From assembly GCA_030831375.1 (NCBI GenBank), contig JAURLF010000230.1:1-14228 (forward strand): 14,228 nt of DNA. The letters are read 5' to 3'. Origin of the DNA: Gaiellales bacterium. GTDB lineage: Bacteria > Actinomycetota > Thermoleophilia > Gaiellales > F1-60-MAGs149. Below the pieces are notes generated by a model that saw nothing but the letters and a program-made list of their open reading frames with translations, had not been told where the DNA came from and searched no databases. Positions within the stretch are counted from its first letter, which is position 1. Each line of letters begins with the position of its first letter. Shown in pieces: positions 6,006 through 13,060 of the stretch. The translations under genes and the position numbers were made by a program.

Positions 6006-6314
6006 ATGCCTTTCGACTTCTCTCTCTGGCAAATCGGCATCGTGCTGGTGATCGGTCTGCTCGTGTTCGGCCCCAAGAAGCTCCCCGAGCTCGGCCGCGG
6101 CCTCGGCTCCGGCATGCGCGACTTCAAGCGCGGCCTGTCCGGCGAGGCGGACGAGACGCCCGCCCAGCCCGTGGTCGTGCAGTCGACGACCCCCGTGGTC
6201 GAGACGGCCGCCCCTGCGGCGCCCGCCGAGCCTGTGCCCGCTGCGGCCGCCGCCGCGGAGCCCGCCCCGGCCGCGGCCGAGGCGCCCGCGGGCGAGCCGA
6301 AGCCCGCGGAGTAG
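6006..6314 (+). CDS. tatA: Twin-arginine translocase subunit TatA
   Basis: A 102-residue inner-membrane protein that polymerises with TatC to move folded proteins carrying twin-arginine signals. The N-terminus has the short span LWQIGIVLVIGLLVF (7-21) with the polar residue Gln9, followed by the FGPKKLPELGRGLGSGMRDF hinge and amphipathic helix (21-40), the hallmark of TatA/E. After residue 45 the protein is a low-complexity tail of Ala, Pro, Glu and Val, probably disordered and cytoplasmic; such tails vary widely. The polar residue near the N-terminus and the FGPKKLPELG form favour TatA over TatB. A strong ribosome binding site precedes the ATG. It is the first gene of the tatA-tatC operon, with 24 bases to tatC. 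Confidence 0.95.
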   Translation: MPFDFSLWQIGIVLVIGLLVFGPKKLPELGRGLGSGMRDFKRGLSGEADETPAQPVVVQSTTPVVETAAPAAPAEPVPAAAAAAEPAPAAAEAPAGEPKPAE

Positions 6315-6324
6315 GCGGCACGGC

Positions 6325-6331
6325 GAGGAGG
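6325..6331 (+). promoter_or_regulatory. Ribosome binding site of tatC
   Basis: GAGGAGG lies seven bases before the tatC ATG at 6339 and fixes that start. It means tatC is translated independently of tatA, in contrast to the overlapping genes downstream. Confidence 0.7.
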
Positions 6332-6338
6332 CTGCGCG

Positions 6339-7133
6339 ATGCTGGGCGGAATCCGCAAGGTCAAGCGCGTCGGGCATGACGAGGAGGTCCCGCTCACCGA
6401 CCACCTCGAGGAGCTCCGCAATCGCGTCTTCATCAGCCTGCTCGCGCTCGCCGTCGGCTTCGTGCTCTGCTTCTGGCAGCACGAGCTGATCATCGAGTTC
6501 CTCAACCGGCCGCTGCCCGCGAGCGTCCCCGAGCCGATCGTCTTGAACGTGACCGAGCCGTTCATGATCGCGTTGAAGGTGTCGGTCGCCGGCGCGGTGA
6601 TCCTGACCCTGCCGGTTCTGATCTACCAGCTGTACGCGTACGTGATGCCGGCCTTCGACCCGGACCATGACCGCACGACCTGGCCGTACCTGACCGCCGC
6701 GTCGCTCCTGTTCCTGATCGGCCTCGCGTTCGGCTACTTCGCGATGCTGCCGGCCGCCACGAACTTCCTCGTCAACTTCGACGCGGACCTCTACAACCGC
6801 CAGGTCCAGGCCGGCGACTACTACGGCTTCGTGATCTGGATCCTGATCGGCTGCGGCCTGATCTTCCAGATGCCGACGGGCGTGTTCCTCCTCTCCGCCG
6901 CGGGCCTGATGACGCCGCAGTGGATGCGCAGGAACCGCCGTTACGCGATCTTCGTGATGGCGGTCGTCTCCGCCGCCCTGCCGGGCGGCGACCCGCTGTC
7001 GATGCTGATCGCGCTCGCCGCGCTGCTCTTCCTCTGGGAGGTCTCGATCTTCATCTCGGCCTTCGTGCAGCGACGCCGAGGCGAGCTGGAGGAGTTGGAC
7101 GCCGACGGGCTCGAGCCCGTCGAGGACGTGTGA
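6339..7133 (+). CDS. tatC: Sec-independent protein translocase TatC
   Basis: A 264-residue protein with six membrane spans, the core receptor of the twin-arginine translocon that binds the RR signal peptide. Visible markers are PLTDHLEELRNRVF at 18-31 (the conserved HLxELRxR with Glu24/25 and Arg27), VTEPFMIALKVS at 71-82, LPVLIYQLYAYVMPAF at 91-106, the segment leading to FQMPTGVFLL at 176-185, and SAALPGGDPLSMLIAL at 211-226 (the P-x-D-P region). At the fourth span most bacterial TatC proteins have Phe-Glu-x-Pro; here Gln177 replaces the glutamate. The C-terminus is short and acidic. GAGGAGG at 6325-6331 gives a well-spaced ribosome binding site before the ATG. Its stop overlaps the next gene's GTG start (GTGA), which couples it to the amidohydrolase. 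Confidence 0.97.
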   Translation: MLGGIRKVKRVGHDEEVPLTDHLEELRNRVFISLLALAVGFVLCFWQHELIIEFLNRPLPASVPEPIVLNVTEPFMIALKVSVAGAVILTLPVLIYQLYAYVMPAFDPDHDRTTWPYLTAASLLFLIGLAFGYFAMLPAATNFLVNFDADLYNRQVQAGDYYGFVIWILIGCGLIFQMPTGVFLLSAAGLMTPQWMRRNRRYAIFVMAVVSAALPGGDPLSMLIALAALLFLWEVSIFISAFVQRRRGELEELDADGLEPVEDV

Positions 7134-8470
7134 CGCAGCTCTACGCCGCCGATCACGTGCTCCCGGTCGGCGCCGAGCCGGTTCGCCGCGGCGCCGTGGC
7201 CGTGGCGGATGGCGCGATCGCGATGGTCGGGCCGCTCGATGCGGTGCGCGCCGCGCACCCGGAGGCCGACGTCGAGGACCTCGGCCGGGCGGTGCTGATG
7301 CCGGCGCTTGTCAATGCGCACACGCACCTCGAGTACGCGGGCTACGGCGGCTTCGGCGATGGCCTGCCGTTCGCCGCATGGCTCGCCGACCACATCGCGC
7401 GGAGGCCGCGGCTCGTGCCGGGCGACGTCGAGGCGCAGGCCGCCCTCGGGGCGCTTCTGTGCCTGCAGGCCGGTGTCGGGACCATCGGCGACGCCTCGTA
7501 TGCTGGCGCGTCGCTCGCCGCCGCGACCGCCGCGGGCCTGCGCGGCACCGTGCACCTCGAGGCCTTCGGCGGTCCTGATGCCGACCCCGCGGCCGTGGCG
7601 GACGCGCTCGCGGAGCGCCTCGACGCGCTCGAGCCTGCCGCCAGGGGCCTCGTCGGGCTCGGCGTGTCGCCGCACAGCCCGTACTCCGTCGCGCCCGCCG
7701 TCTTCGCCGCCCTCGTCGGGCTCGCCCGGGCGCGCGGCGTGACCGCGATGGCGCACGTGGCCGAGTCCGCGGCCGAGCTGGAGGCCGTCCGCGACGGCTC
7801 GGGCCCGATCGCCGACGCGCTCGCCGCGCTCACGCGGATCGAGGCGACGGGTCGCCACCCGGTCGACCTGCTCGCCGACCGCGGCCTGATCGGCCCGGGC
7901 CTGATCCTCGTCCACGCCGTCCACGTCGACGACGCGCAGGCCGCGGCGATCGGCGCGAGCGGTGCGGCGGTGGTGCACTGCCCGCGTTCGAACGCGCTGC
8001 TCGGCTGCGGCATCGCCCCCGTGCCTGCGCTGCGCGCCGCGGGCGCGCCCGTCGCGATCGGAACCGACTCGCCGGCCTCGGCGGGCGACTTCGACATCTG
8101 GGCGGAGCTGCGCGCGGCCGTGCAGGGGGCGCGTGCGCGCGAGGGGCGCGCCGACGCCCTCACCGCCGGCGATGCGATCAGGATGGCCACGCTCGACGGC
8201 GCGCGCGCCCTCGGGCTCGAGGGCGTCGTCGGCGCGCTCGCACCCGGGCTGCGCGCCGACCTCGTGGCCGTGGACCTCGTCGGCACCCCGTACGCCGAGG
8301 CGGAGGACCCCGCGGTGGCCGTCGTGATGGCCGGCGCGCCGGAGCGGGTCCTGCTCACCATCGTGGACGGCGTCGTGCGCTACCGTAGGAGCGCTGACGC
8401 CGAGCGCGTCGCCGCGGCCCTCGCCGCGGCGGAGCCGGGCCGGCGGCGGATGATCGGGGACACTGACTGA
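7130..8470 (+). CDS. Amidohydrolase-family deaminase (aminofutalosine or SAH/MTA deaminase-like)
   Basis: A 446-residue metal-dependent hydrolase of the cytosine deaminase/TRZ-ATZ branch of the amidohydrolase superfamily. The N-terminal beta-domain is followed by the barrel with metal-site residues: NAHTHLE at 62-68 (His64, His66), MAHVAES at 207-213 (His209, Glu212), VHAVHVDD at 261-268, VHCPRSNALLGCG at 282-294 (His283) and GTDSPAS at 311-317 (Asp313). The HCPRSNxxLGxGxxPV form is shared by S-adenosylhomocysteine/methylthioadenosine deaminases and by aminofutalosine deaminases of the futalosine menaquinone pathway; I favour one of these two. No other menaquinone gene is in the window. The GTG at 7130 is chosen because it overlaps the tatC TGA and gives the right N-terminus; longer in-frame starts would lie inside tatC. 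The stop overlaps the next ATG by one base (TGATG). Confidence 0.82.
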   Translation: MTQLYAADHVLPVGAEPVRRGAVAVADGAIAMVGPLDAVRAAHPEADVEDLGRAVLMPALVNAHTHLEYAGYGGFGDGLPFAAWLADHIARRPRLVPGDVEAQAALGALLCLQAGVGTIGDASYAGASLAAATAAGLRGTVHLEAFGGPDADPAAVADALAERLDALEPAARGLVGLGVSPHSPYSVAPAVFAALVGLARARGVTAMAHVAESAAELEAVRDGSGPIADALAALTRIEATGRHPVDLLADRGLIGPGLILVHAVHVDDAQAAAIGASGAAVVHCPRSNALLGCGIAPVPALRAAGAPVAIGTDSPASAGDFDIWAELRAAVQGARAREGRADALTAGDAIRMATLDGARALGLEGVVGALAPGLRADLVAVDLVGTPYAEAEDPAVAVVMAGAPERVLLTIVDGVVRYRRSADAERVAAALAAAEPGRRRMIGDTD

Positions 8471-9351
8471 TGGCACAGGGCAAGCGCACGAGCAGCTCCC
8501 GCAAGGGCGGCGGCAGCACGAACCAGCAGGCGCCCGAGTCGTTCACGCCCACGCTCAACGAGCGGCTGCGCACGAAGGGCAGGTGGATCTTCGCGTTCCT
8601 CGCGGGCGTCTTCGCCCTCACGTTCGTCGTCGCGGGCGTCGGCACGGGCGGTCCGTCGTTCCTCGACCTGCTCGGCCAGGAGCAGGCCGCCGAGGCGCCC
8701 GAGACGGTCGCGGCGGACGACGCCGTCCAGCGGGCCCTGCAGGGCACGAAGGACGCGCCCGACGACCCGCAGGCGTGGCTTGCGCTCGCCACGGCGTACA
8801 TCAACGGCGGCCAGTACGACAAGGCGACGGAGCCGGCGGAGAGGGCCGCCGAGCTCGCGGGCGACGACGCCCAGCAGCAGTCCGCCATCGCCGACGCCTA
8901 CCTGGCGCTCGCCGCCGCCGTGCTGCAGAAGGCGCAGGAGGCCTACGCGGGCGCGCAGGGCGCCGGGCTCGTGAACGGCCGCCCGTCGATCCCGCAGAAC
9001 CTGATCCCCGGCGGGTCGCAGGGCGCGACGCCGTTCCAGACGGCGCAGGAGGCGCTCGCGAGTGCCGGCTTCCAGGCCGCCGCGGAGGCGGCCGGTCCGT
9101 ACCAGACGCAGGCCGATCAGGCCTACCGTGCCGCGATCACCGCGCAGGAGCGCGTCACGAAGGCCTCCCCGGACGACCCGGCGGCGTGGTTCAGGCTCGG
9201 GCAGATCGCCGGCGCCGCGAACGATCCGCAGCTCGCGATCTCCGCGTACGGGGAGTTCGTCAGGCTCGCGCCCGACGACCCGCTGGTGAAGCAGGTCGAG
9301 GAGGAGATCGACCGCCTCGAGGAGGCGGCCGGCATCTCCGCCGCCCCGTAG
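8470..9351 (+). CDS. Membrane-anchored tetratricopeptide-repeat protein
   Basis: A 293-residue protein with a basic, Ser/Gly-rich N-terminus (1-38), one membrane span at about 39-59 (WIFAFLAGVFALTFVVAGVG) and a large external or cytoplasmic domain of alpha-helical repeats. TPR-like units are seen at about 99-131 (DPQAWLALATAYINGGQYDK, then a second helix) and 236-270 (DPAAWFRLGQIAGAANDPQL, then AISAYGEFVRLAPDD). Between them lies a long Ala/Gln-rich segment (about 132-235) that interrupts the repeat array, with a Pro/Gly-rich loop at 167-187. It ends in an acidic helix. The likely role is protein-protein scaffolding at the membrane; no enzyme motif is present. The ATG shares its A with the TGA of the amidohydrolase gene, so it is the last gene of the tatAC operon. 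Confidence 0.82.
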   Translation: MAQGKRTSSSRKGGGSTNQQAPESFTPTLNERLRTKGRWIFAFLAGVFALTFVVAGVGTGGPSFLDLLGQEQAAEAPETVAADDAVQRALQGTKDAPDDPQAWLALATAYINGGQYDKATEPAERAAELAGDDAQQQSAIADAYLALAAAVLQKAQEAYAGAQGAGLVNGRPSIPQNLIPGGSQGATPFQTAQEALASAGFQAAAEAAGPYQTQADQAYRAAITAQERVTKASPDDPAAWFRLGQIAGAANDPQLAISAYGEFVRLAPDDPLVKQVEEEIDRLEEAAGISAAP

Positions 9352-9387
9352 CGGGGGCACGCGGCGCGACCGGTCGCGGGGTTCGGA

Positions 9388-9393
9388 TAGGAT
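9388..9393 (+). promoter_or_regulatory. Probable -10 box of the tRNA-Lys promoter
   Basis: TAGGAT ends nine bases before the mature tRNA 5' end at 9403, giving a transcription start just upstream of it. It is flanked by an imperfect dyad, GCGGGG at 9376-9381 and CCCCGC at 9394-9399, which may be chance or may also help end the upstream operon. No strong -35 is visible. Confidence 0.45.
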
Positions 9394-9402
9394 CCCCGCC
9401 GC

Positions 9403-9475
<73 letters not shown>

Positions 9476-9671
9476 TCCGCAGGCCCGGTGGTCGGATCCG
9501 GCGACACGTCTCACCCGTTCTCCCGCCGCGCCGGGCGAGTCCGCGCTCCTGACGGACGCGGCGATCGCCACCCCCGTCGCGGTGCTGCGCGCCACCCCCG
9601 GCTTCGAGCAGCGGGGTGGCGACGACGAGGCCGCTGCGCCGCGCGGGCGGACCCGCGCGGCGCCGTGCGTC
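9476..9671. other. Non-coding spacer between tRNA-Lys and the leftward cluster
   Basis: No reading frame here has a credible start, ribosome site or recognisable product on either strand. The one clear structure is the hairpin at 9636-9663. The rest holds nothing I can name. Confidence 0.6.
9636..9663 (-). terminator. Perfect 12-bp GC hairpin, probable terminator of the leftward cluster
   Basis: The arms GCGCCGCGCGGG (9636-9647) and CCCGCGCGGCGC (9652-9663) are exact inverted repeats separated by four bases (CGGA). On the minus strand the hairpin begins eight bases after the Old Yellow Enzyme stop codon. No T-run follows, as is common in GC-rich actinobacteria. It could also stop read-through from the tRNA side, since it is symmetrical. 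Confidence 0.6.
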
Positions 9672-10781
9672 CTAGCGGCTCGCCTCCCAGGCCTCGGCCG
9701 AGTCGAGGTCCGCGAGCGGGCTGAACATCGCGAAGTCGAACTCGTCAAGCGCCTCCCCGGCCTGCACCTTGTTGGGCCAGTCCGGGTTGGCGAGGGCCGA
9801 CTTGCCCTGCGCGATGATGTCGGCGTCGCCGTGGGCGACGACGCCCGCGGCCGTCTCGGGGGCGCCGAGGCCGCCGTTGACGATCACCTTCGCGCTCGAG
9901 TGCTTGCGCGCGAGGCCCGCCAGCGAGTGGCCCGACCCGAACACCTCGGCCGTGGCGTCGTGCTCGGTGATGTGGATGAAGGCCATGCCGGCCGCGTCCA
10001 GCACGGGGAAGATGTCCGCCGCGTCCTGCTCGCCGCCGGCCCACTGGTAGTCGAAGTCGTTGACCTTGCTCTGCGACAGGCGCAGGCCGATCGGCACGGC
10101 GCCGTTCGTGGCCGCGATCGCCTCGCGGATGATCTCCTCGTCGAGGCGGATCCGGTTGCGCGCGTCGCCGCCGTACTCGTCGGTGCGCTGGTTCGTGTAC
10201 GCCGTCCAGAACTGGTCGAGCAGGTAGCCGTTGGCCCCGTGGATCTCGATCAGGTCGAAGCCGGCGGCGACGGCGCGGACGCAGCTGTCGACGAAGGCCT
10301 GCTTGACGGCGGCGATCTCGTCGCGGGTGATCTCGCGCGGCGTGGGGTAGCCGCCCTCGCCGCGGTAGAAGGTGAGCATCGTGCCGAGCGGCTCGACGGC
10401 GGACGGGGCGATGGCGCCCTCCGGGTAGGCCGCGTGGCGGCCCTGGTTGAGCGCGCCCGCGTGGACGAACTGCATGCACGCCTTCGCGCCGCCGGCGTGG
10501 ATCGCGTCGACGACCTTCGCCCAGGCCGCGGTCTGCGCCTCGTCGGTCAGGCCGGGCTGGTGCAGGTAGCCCTGGGCGTACTGCTGGTCGACGTAGGTGG
10601 CCTCGACGATCACGAGGCCGAAGCCGCCGTCGGCGTAGCGGCCGTAGTAGCGCGCCATCTGGTCGGTGGCGCGGCCGTCCTCGGTCGCGCTGACCCGGGT
10701 CATCGGCGCGACCGCCATGCGGTTGCGCAGGCCGACCGGCCCGATCGCGGTCTGCTCGAACAGGATCGACGTGTCCGTCAT
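9672..10781 (-). CDS. Old Yellow Enzyme family NADH:flavin oxidoreductase
   Basis: A 369-residue single-domain FMN-dependent ene-reductase of the Old Yellow Enzyme family, cytosolic, reducing activated C=C bonds with NAD(P)H. Landmarks: LRNRMAVAPMTR at 18-29, QFVHAGA at 104-110 (flavin-contacting Gln and His), HGANGYLLDQFW at 181-192 (His181 and Asn184 at the substrate-carbonyl binding positions, Tyr186 at the proton-donor position), NQRTDEYGG at 197-205 with RIRLDEEIIREA following, VNGGL at 301-305 and the glycine/Ala-rich phosphate-binding region up to GKSALANPDWP (326-336). There is no C-terminal iron-sulfur or second flavin domain, which separates it from 2,4-dienoyl-CoA reductases. The start is the ATG at 10781, preceded by GGAGGGGGACCC, a strong ribosome binding site. 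The frame is open far upstream, but that part is antisense-like sequence within the MFS gene. It is the last gene of the cluster. Confidence 0.93.
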   Translation of the reverse strand: MTDTSILFEQTAIGPVGLRNRMAVAPMTRVSATEDGRATDQMARYYGRYADGGFGLVIVEATYVDQQYAQGYLHQPGLTDEAQTAAWAKVVDAIHAGGAKACMQFVHAGALNQGRHAAYPEGAIAPSAVEPLGTMLTFYRGEGGYPTPREITRDEIAAVKQAFVDSCVRAVAAGFDLIEIHGANGYLLDQFWTAYTNQRTDEYGGDARNRIRLDEEIIREAIAATNGAVPIGLRLSQSKVNDFDYQWAGGEQDAADIFPVLDAAGMAFIHITEHDATAEVFGSGHSLAGLARKHSSAKVIVNGGLGAPETAAGVVAHGDADIIAQGKSALANPDWPNKVQAGEALDEFDFAMFSPLADLDSAEAWEASR

Positions 10782-10815
10782 GGGTCCCCCTCCGTGGTCG
10801 CTCCCCATCGCGGCA

Positions 10816-10821
10816 AACGTA
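10816..10821 (-). promoter_or_regulatory. Possible -10 box before the Old Yellow Enzyme gene
   Basis: TACGTT on the minus strand lies in the 62-base gap between the transporter stop and the flavoprotein start, about 34 bases upstream of the ATG. The gap is long for this cluster and the gene has its own ribosome binding site, so separate transcription is possible. No clear -35 is visible. Confidence 0.3.
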
Positions 10822-10843
10822 GCCGATGCTCTGGGCCGCCGCC

Positions 10844-12043
10844 TCACGCGGGCGCCGATGGCGCGAGCCCTCGGCCGATGCGCCGTCTGCCCAGCGGCAG
10901 CGCGGCTGCGGTGAACAGGAGCGCGGCGAACGGGAAGACGGCGAGGACCAGGTCGAAGTCGCCGGTCAGGTCGCGGACGCCCCCGAGCAGCGCTGGGGCG
11001 AGGGCCGTCAGCAGGTAGCCGCAGAACATCATCATCGCGGCCATCGCCCCCACGTCGAGCGGATGGTCGGAGAGGTCGAGCGGCAGGCTCAGGGTGAGCG
11101 TGAACATCGCGCCGTTGGCGAGGCCCGCGAGCAGCATCCAGGCGGCGGCGCCCGCGGGGTGCAGGATCAGGAGCACCGTCGCGAGGGTCATGCAGAGGCC
11201 GCCGGCGAGCAGGCCGCTGCGGCGCGACACGCGATCGCCGAGCGCTCCCAGCGCGAGGCTGGAGGGCACTGTCGCGATGTTGTAGATCGCGGCCAGCCAG
11301 CCGGTGGTGGCCAGCGAGAAGCCCTGGTCCGCATAGGCCGCCGGCAGCCACGCCGCGAGCCCGTAGTAGATGACGCCGAGCAGCCCGAACAGGGCGACCA
11401 GGAGCCAGGCGGTGCCGCTGCGCAGCGGGAAGCGGGGCAGCGCCGCCGATGGCCGGTCGTTGGGGGCGCGTCGGGTGCTGAGCACCCAGCCGATCAGGCA
11501 CGCGGTGGCGGCCAGCGAGATCGCGAGCAGGGATGAGCGCCAGCCCATGAAGGCGACGGCGATCGGCACCGCGACGACCGCGGCGGCGGTCGAGCCGACC
11601 TGCATCCCCGTGGAGTAGATCGCGGTGACGAGGACGGGCCGTTCGGCGAAGCGCTGCTTGACGGCCACGACCATCAGGGTGTTGCCGATGCCCATCCCGG
11701 CGCCGATCGCGAAGGTGACGGCGAGGACGCCCGCGGCGTCGGGCATGGCCACGCGCACCAGGCCGCCGATCGCGATCAGCATGAGCGCGGCCGTCACGGA
11801 CCGCAGCGCCCCGAAGCGGCCGGCGAGGAACGGCCCGAGGGGCGCGAAGACGGCCATGCAGAGCACCGGGATCGTGACGAGCAGGCCGGCCGTCGCGTAG
11901 GAGATGCCGAGCGAGTCCCGGATCGCCGGGAGCAGCGGGCCGATCGCCACGACCTGCGGCCGCAGGACGAGCGACGCGAGCAGGAGTCCGGCCAGCAGGG
12001 GCGCGCGATCGCCGAGGCGGGCGCCGCGTGCCATCGTCGTCAT
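10844..12043 (-). CDS. MFS transporter, CynX/NimT-like
   Basis: A 399-residue integral membrane protein with about twelve spans, in two sets of six separated by a basic loop (RRAPNDRPSAALPRFPLRSG, about 204-223). The first span ends with LRPQVVAIGPLLPAIRDSLG (27-46), the pattern typical of the CynX/NimT (cyanate or nitroimidazole) subgroup of the major facilitator superfamily. The motif-A-like cytoplasmic loop FLAGRFGALRSVTAAL follows the second span, and LGDRVSRRSGLLAGG is its second-half counterpart. It would be a secondary carrier for a small organic anion; CynX-like carriers are often misnamed and the substrate cannot be read. The ATG at 12043 overlaps the stop of the upstream epimerase gene (ATGA), linking transport to that enzyme. 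A second ATG at 12034 would shorten it by three residues. Confidence 0.88.
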   Translation of the reverse strand: MTTMARGARLGDRAPLLAGLLLASLVLRPQVVAIGPLLPAIRDSLGISYATAGLLVTIPVLCMAVFAPLGPFLAGRFGALRSVTAALMLIAIGGLVRVAMPDAAGVLAVTFAIGAGMGIGNTLMVVAVKQRFAERPVLVTAIYSTGMQVGSTAAAVVAVPIAVAFMGWRSSLLAISLAATACLIGWVLSTRRAPNDRPSAALPRFPLRSGTAWLLVALFGLLGVIYYGLAAWLPAAYADQGFSLATTGWLAAIYNIATVPSSLALGALGDRVSRRSGLLAGGLCMTLATVLLILHPAGAAAWMLLAGLANGAMFTLTLSLPLDLSDHPLDVGAMAAMMMFCGYLLTALAPALLGGVRDLTGDFDLVLAVFPFAALLFTAAALPLGRRRIGRGLAPSAPA

Positions 12044-13014
12044 CGCGCCGGAGGCGGAAGGACGTCGGCGCCGGCGGCGATCAGGTCGCGGAAGCGCGCG
12101 ATCGTTTCGGCCACGCCCTCGTCGAGCGGGTAGCGCGGTATCGAGCCGACCACGCGCGCGAACGCCGATGCATCGACCGACGGCGGGAACGGCAGCTGCA
12201 CGTCGTCGAGGGTGATCGCGGCGTCGGGGACGACCGCGTGGATCGCGGCGATGATGTCGTGCATCGAGACCTCATCGCCCGGCAGGTTGACGACGGTGGC
12301 GCCGTCGTGGTCGGAGCGGGCGGCGGCGATGAAGGCACGGGCGGCGTCGCGGCCGTGCTGGTAGACGGCGCGCCCGCCGTAGGAGATGTGGAACGGCTCG
12401 CCTTGCGCGGCGGCGAGCATCGCCATGTTCGGGGACGAGGTGACGCCCTGGTCGCGCCCGACGCCGTAGACGACGTACGGGCGCAGGCCGATCGACGAGA
12501 GGCCCCGGTCGGCGTGGTAGACGGCGCTCGACTCCTCGTTCGCGCGCTTGTAGACGCCGTACAGGGTGTGCGGCTTGCCCTGCGGGTCGGCGGCGGCGAC
12601 GCCGTTCTCGGTCGGCTCGTCCTCGCCGCCGTAGGCGGCGACGGAGCTCGCGTAGGCGAAGACGCGGTCCGGCAGGTGCTCCGCCATGGCCTCGAGCAGG
12701 CTGATCGTGCCGACGACGTTGACGCGCGCCCCGCCGACGGGGTCGGCCCTGCAGAACGGGACCTGGAGGGCGGCGAGGTGGATCACGTGCGTCGGGCGCT
12801 CCGCGGCGAAGCAGGCCATCACGGCGTCCGCGTCGGTGATGTCGAGCGCGACGCGGGTCAGGCCCGCGGGCGCGTCGCCGACGAGGTTGCGCAGGCGGTG
12901 ATCGGCCGTGCCGAGGTCGGCGACCACGACCTCGGCGCCCTCGGCGAGGAGCTCGTGCGCGGCCCAGGCGCCGATGCAGCCGAGGCCGCCGGTGACGAGG
13001 AAGCGATCGGGCAT
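12040..13014 (-). CDS. NAD-dependent epimerase/dehydratase (extended SDR)
   Basis: A 324-residue extended short-chain dehydrogenase with a Rossmann fold: nucleotide motif TGGLGCIG at 8-15, an acidic residue Asp33 after the second strand suggesting NAD preference, DIT at 58-60, HLAA at 79-82, the serine region YASSVAAYG at 121-129, and the catalytic YGVYK at 152-156 (Tyr152, Lys156). The C-terminal substrate domain includes RPYVVYGVGRDQGVTS (178-193) and YQHGRDAARAFI (218-229). This pattern occurs in UDP-sugar epimerases and in sugar-acid dehydrogenases such as D-erythronate dehydrogenase. The transporter and SDR neighbours favour a small catabolic substrate over cell-wall sugar synthesis, since no glycosyltransferase is near. 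The start at 13014 lacks a Shine-Dalgarno sequence but is preceded by CATCCT six bases upstream. The stop overlaps the transporter start. Confidence 0.88.
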   Translation of the reverse strand: MPDRFLVTGGLGCIGAWAAHELLAEGAEVVVADLGTADHRLRNLVGDAPAGLTRVALDITDADAVMACFAAERPTHVIHLAALQVPFCRADPVGGARVNVVGTISLLEAMAEHLPDRVFAYASSVAAYGGEDEPTENGVAAADPQGKPHTLYGVYKRANEESSAVYHADRGLSSIGLRPYVVYGVGRDQGVTSSPNMAMLAAAQGEPFHISYGGRAVYQHGRDAARAFIAAARSDHDGATVVNLPGDEVSMHDIIAAIHAVVPDAAITLDDVQLPFPPSVDASAFARVVGSIPRYPLDEGVAETIARFRDLIAAGADVLPPPAR

Positions 13015-13060
13015 GGGCGGAGGATGGCAGAGCCCGCTGCGGTGCGGGAGCGGTCCGACG

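Noticed and set aside
4676..6565. Reading the PfkB kinase as a 629-residue fusion protein
   Set aside because: The frame stays open upstream of 5491 only because it runs antisense to tatA/tatC and out of frame with the membrane protein; the first recognisable kinase residues begin at the GTG at 5491.
6941..8476. Minus-strand open frame (511 codons) opposite the amidohydrolase gene
   Set aside because: Composition is Arg/Gly/Asp-rich without any domain, while the plus strand shows full metal-site motifs.
9582..11018. Plus-strand open frame (478 codons) opposite the Old Yellow Enzyme gene, beginning in the tRNA spacer
   Set aside because: Its start region reads plausibly for about 40 residues, but it has no ribosome site and continues as a mirror of the flavoprotein gene.
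9672..11501. Reading the Old Yellow Enzyme as a 609-residue protein with an N-terminal extension
   Set aside because: The extension is an out-of-frame reading of the MFS gene, and a strong ribosome site precedes the ATG at 10781.
13033..13048. Small hairpin CCCGC-TGCGGT-GCGGG between the SDR and epimerase genes
   Set aside because: A five-base G/C stem is too likely by chance in this composition to call a terminator or attenuator.
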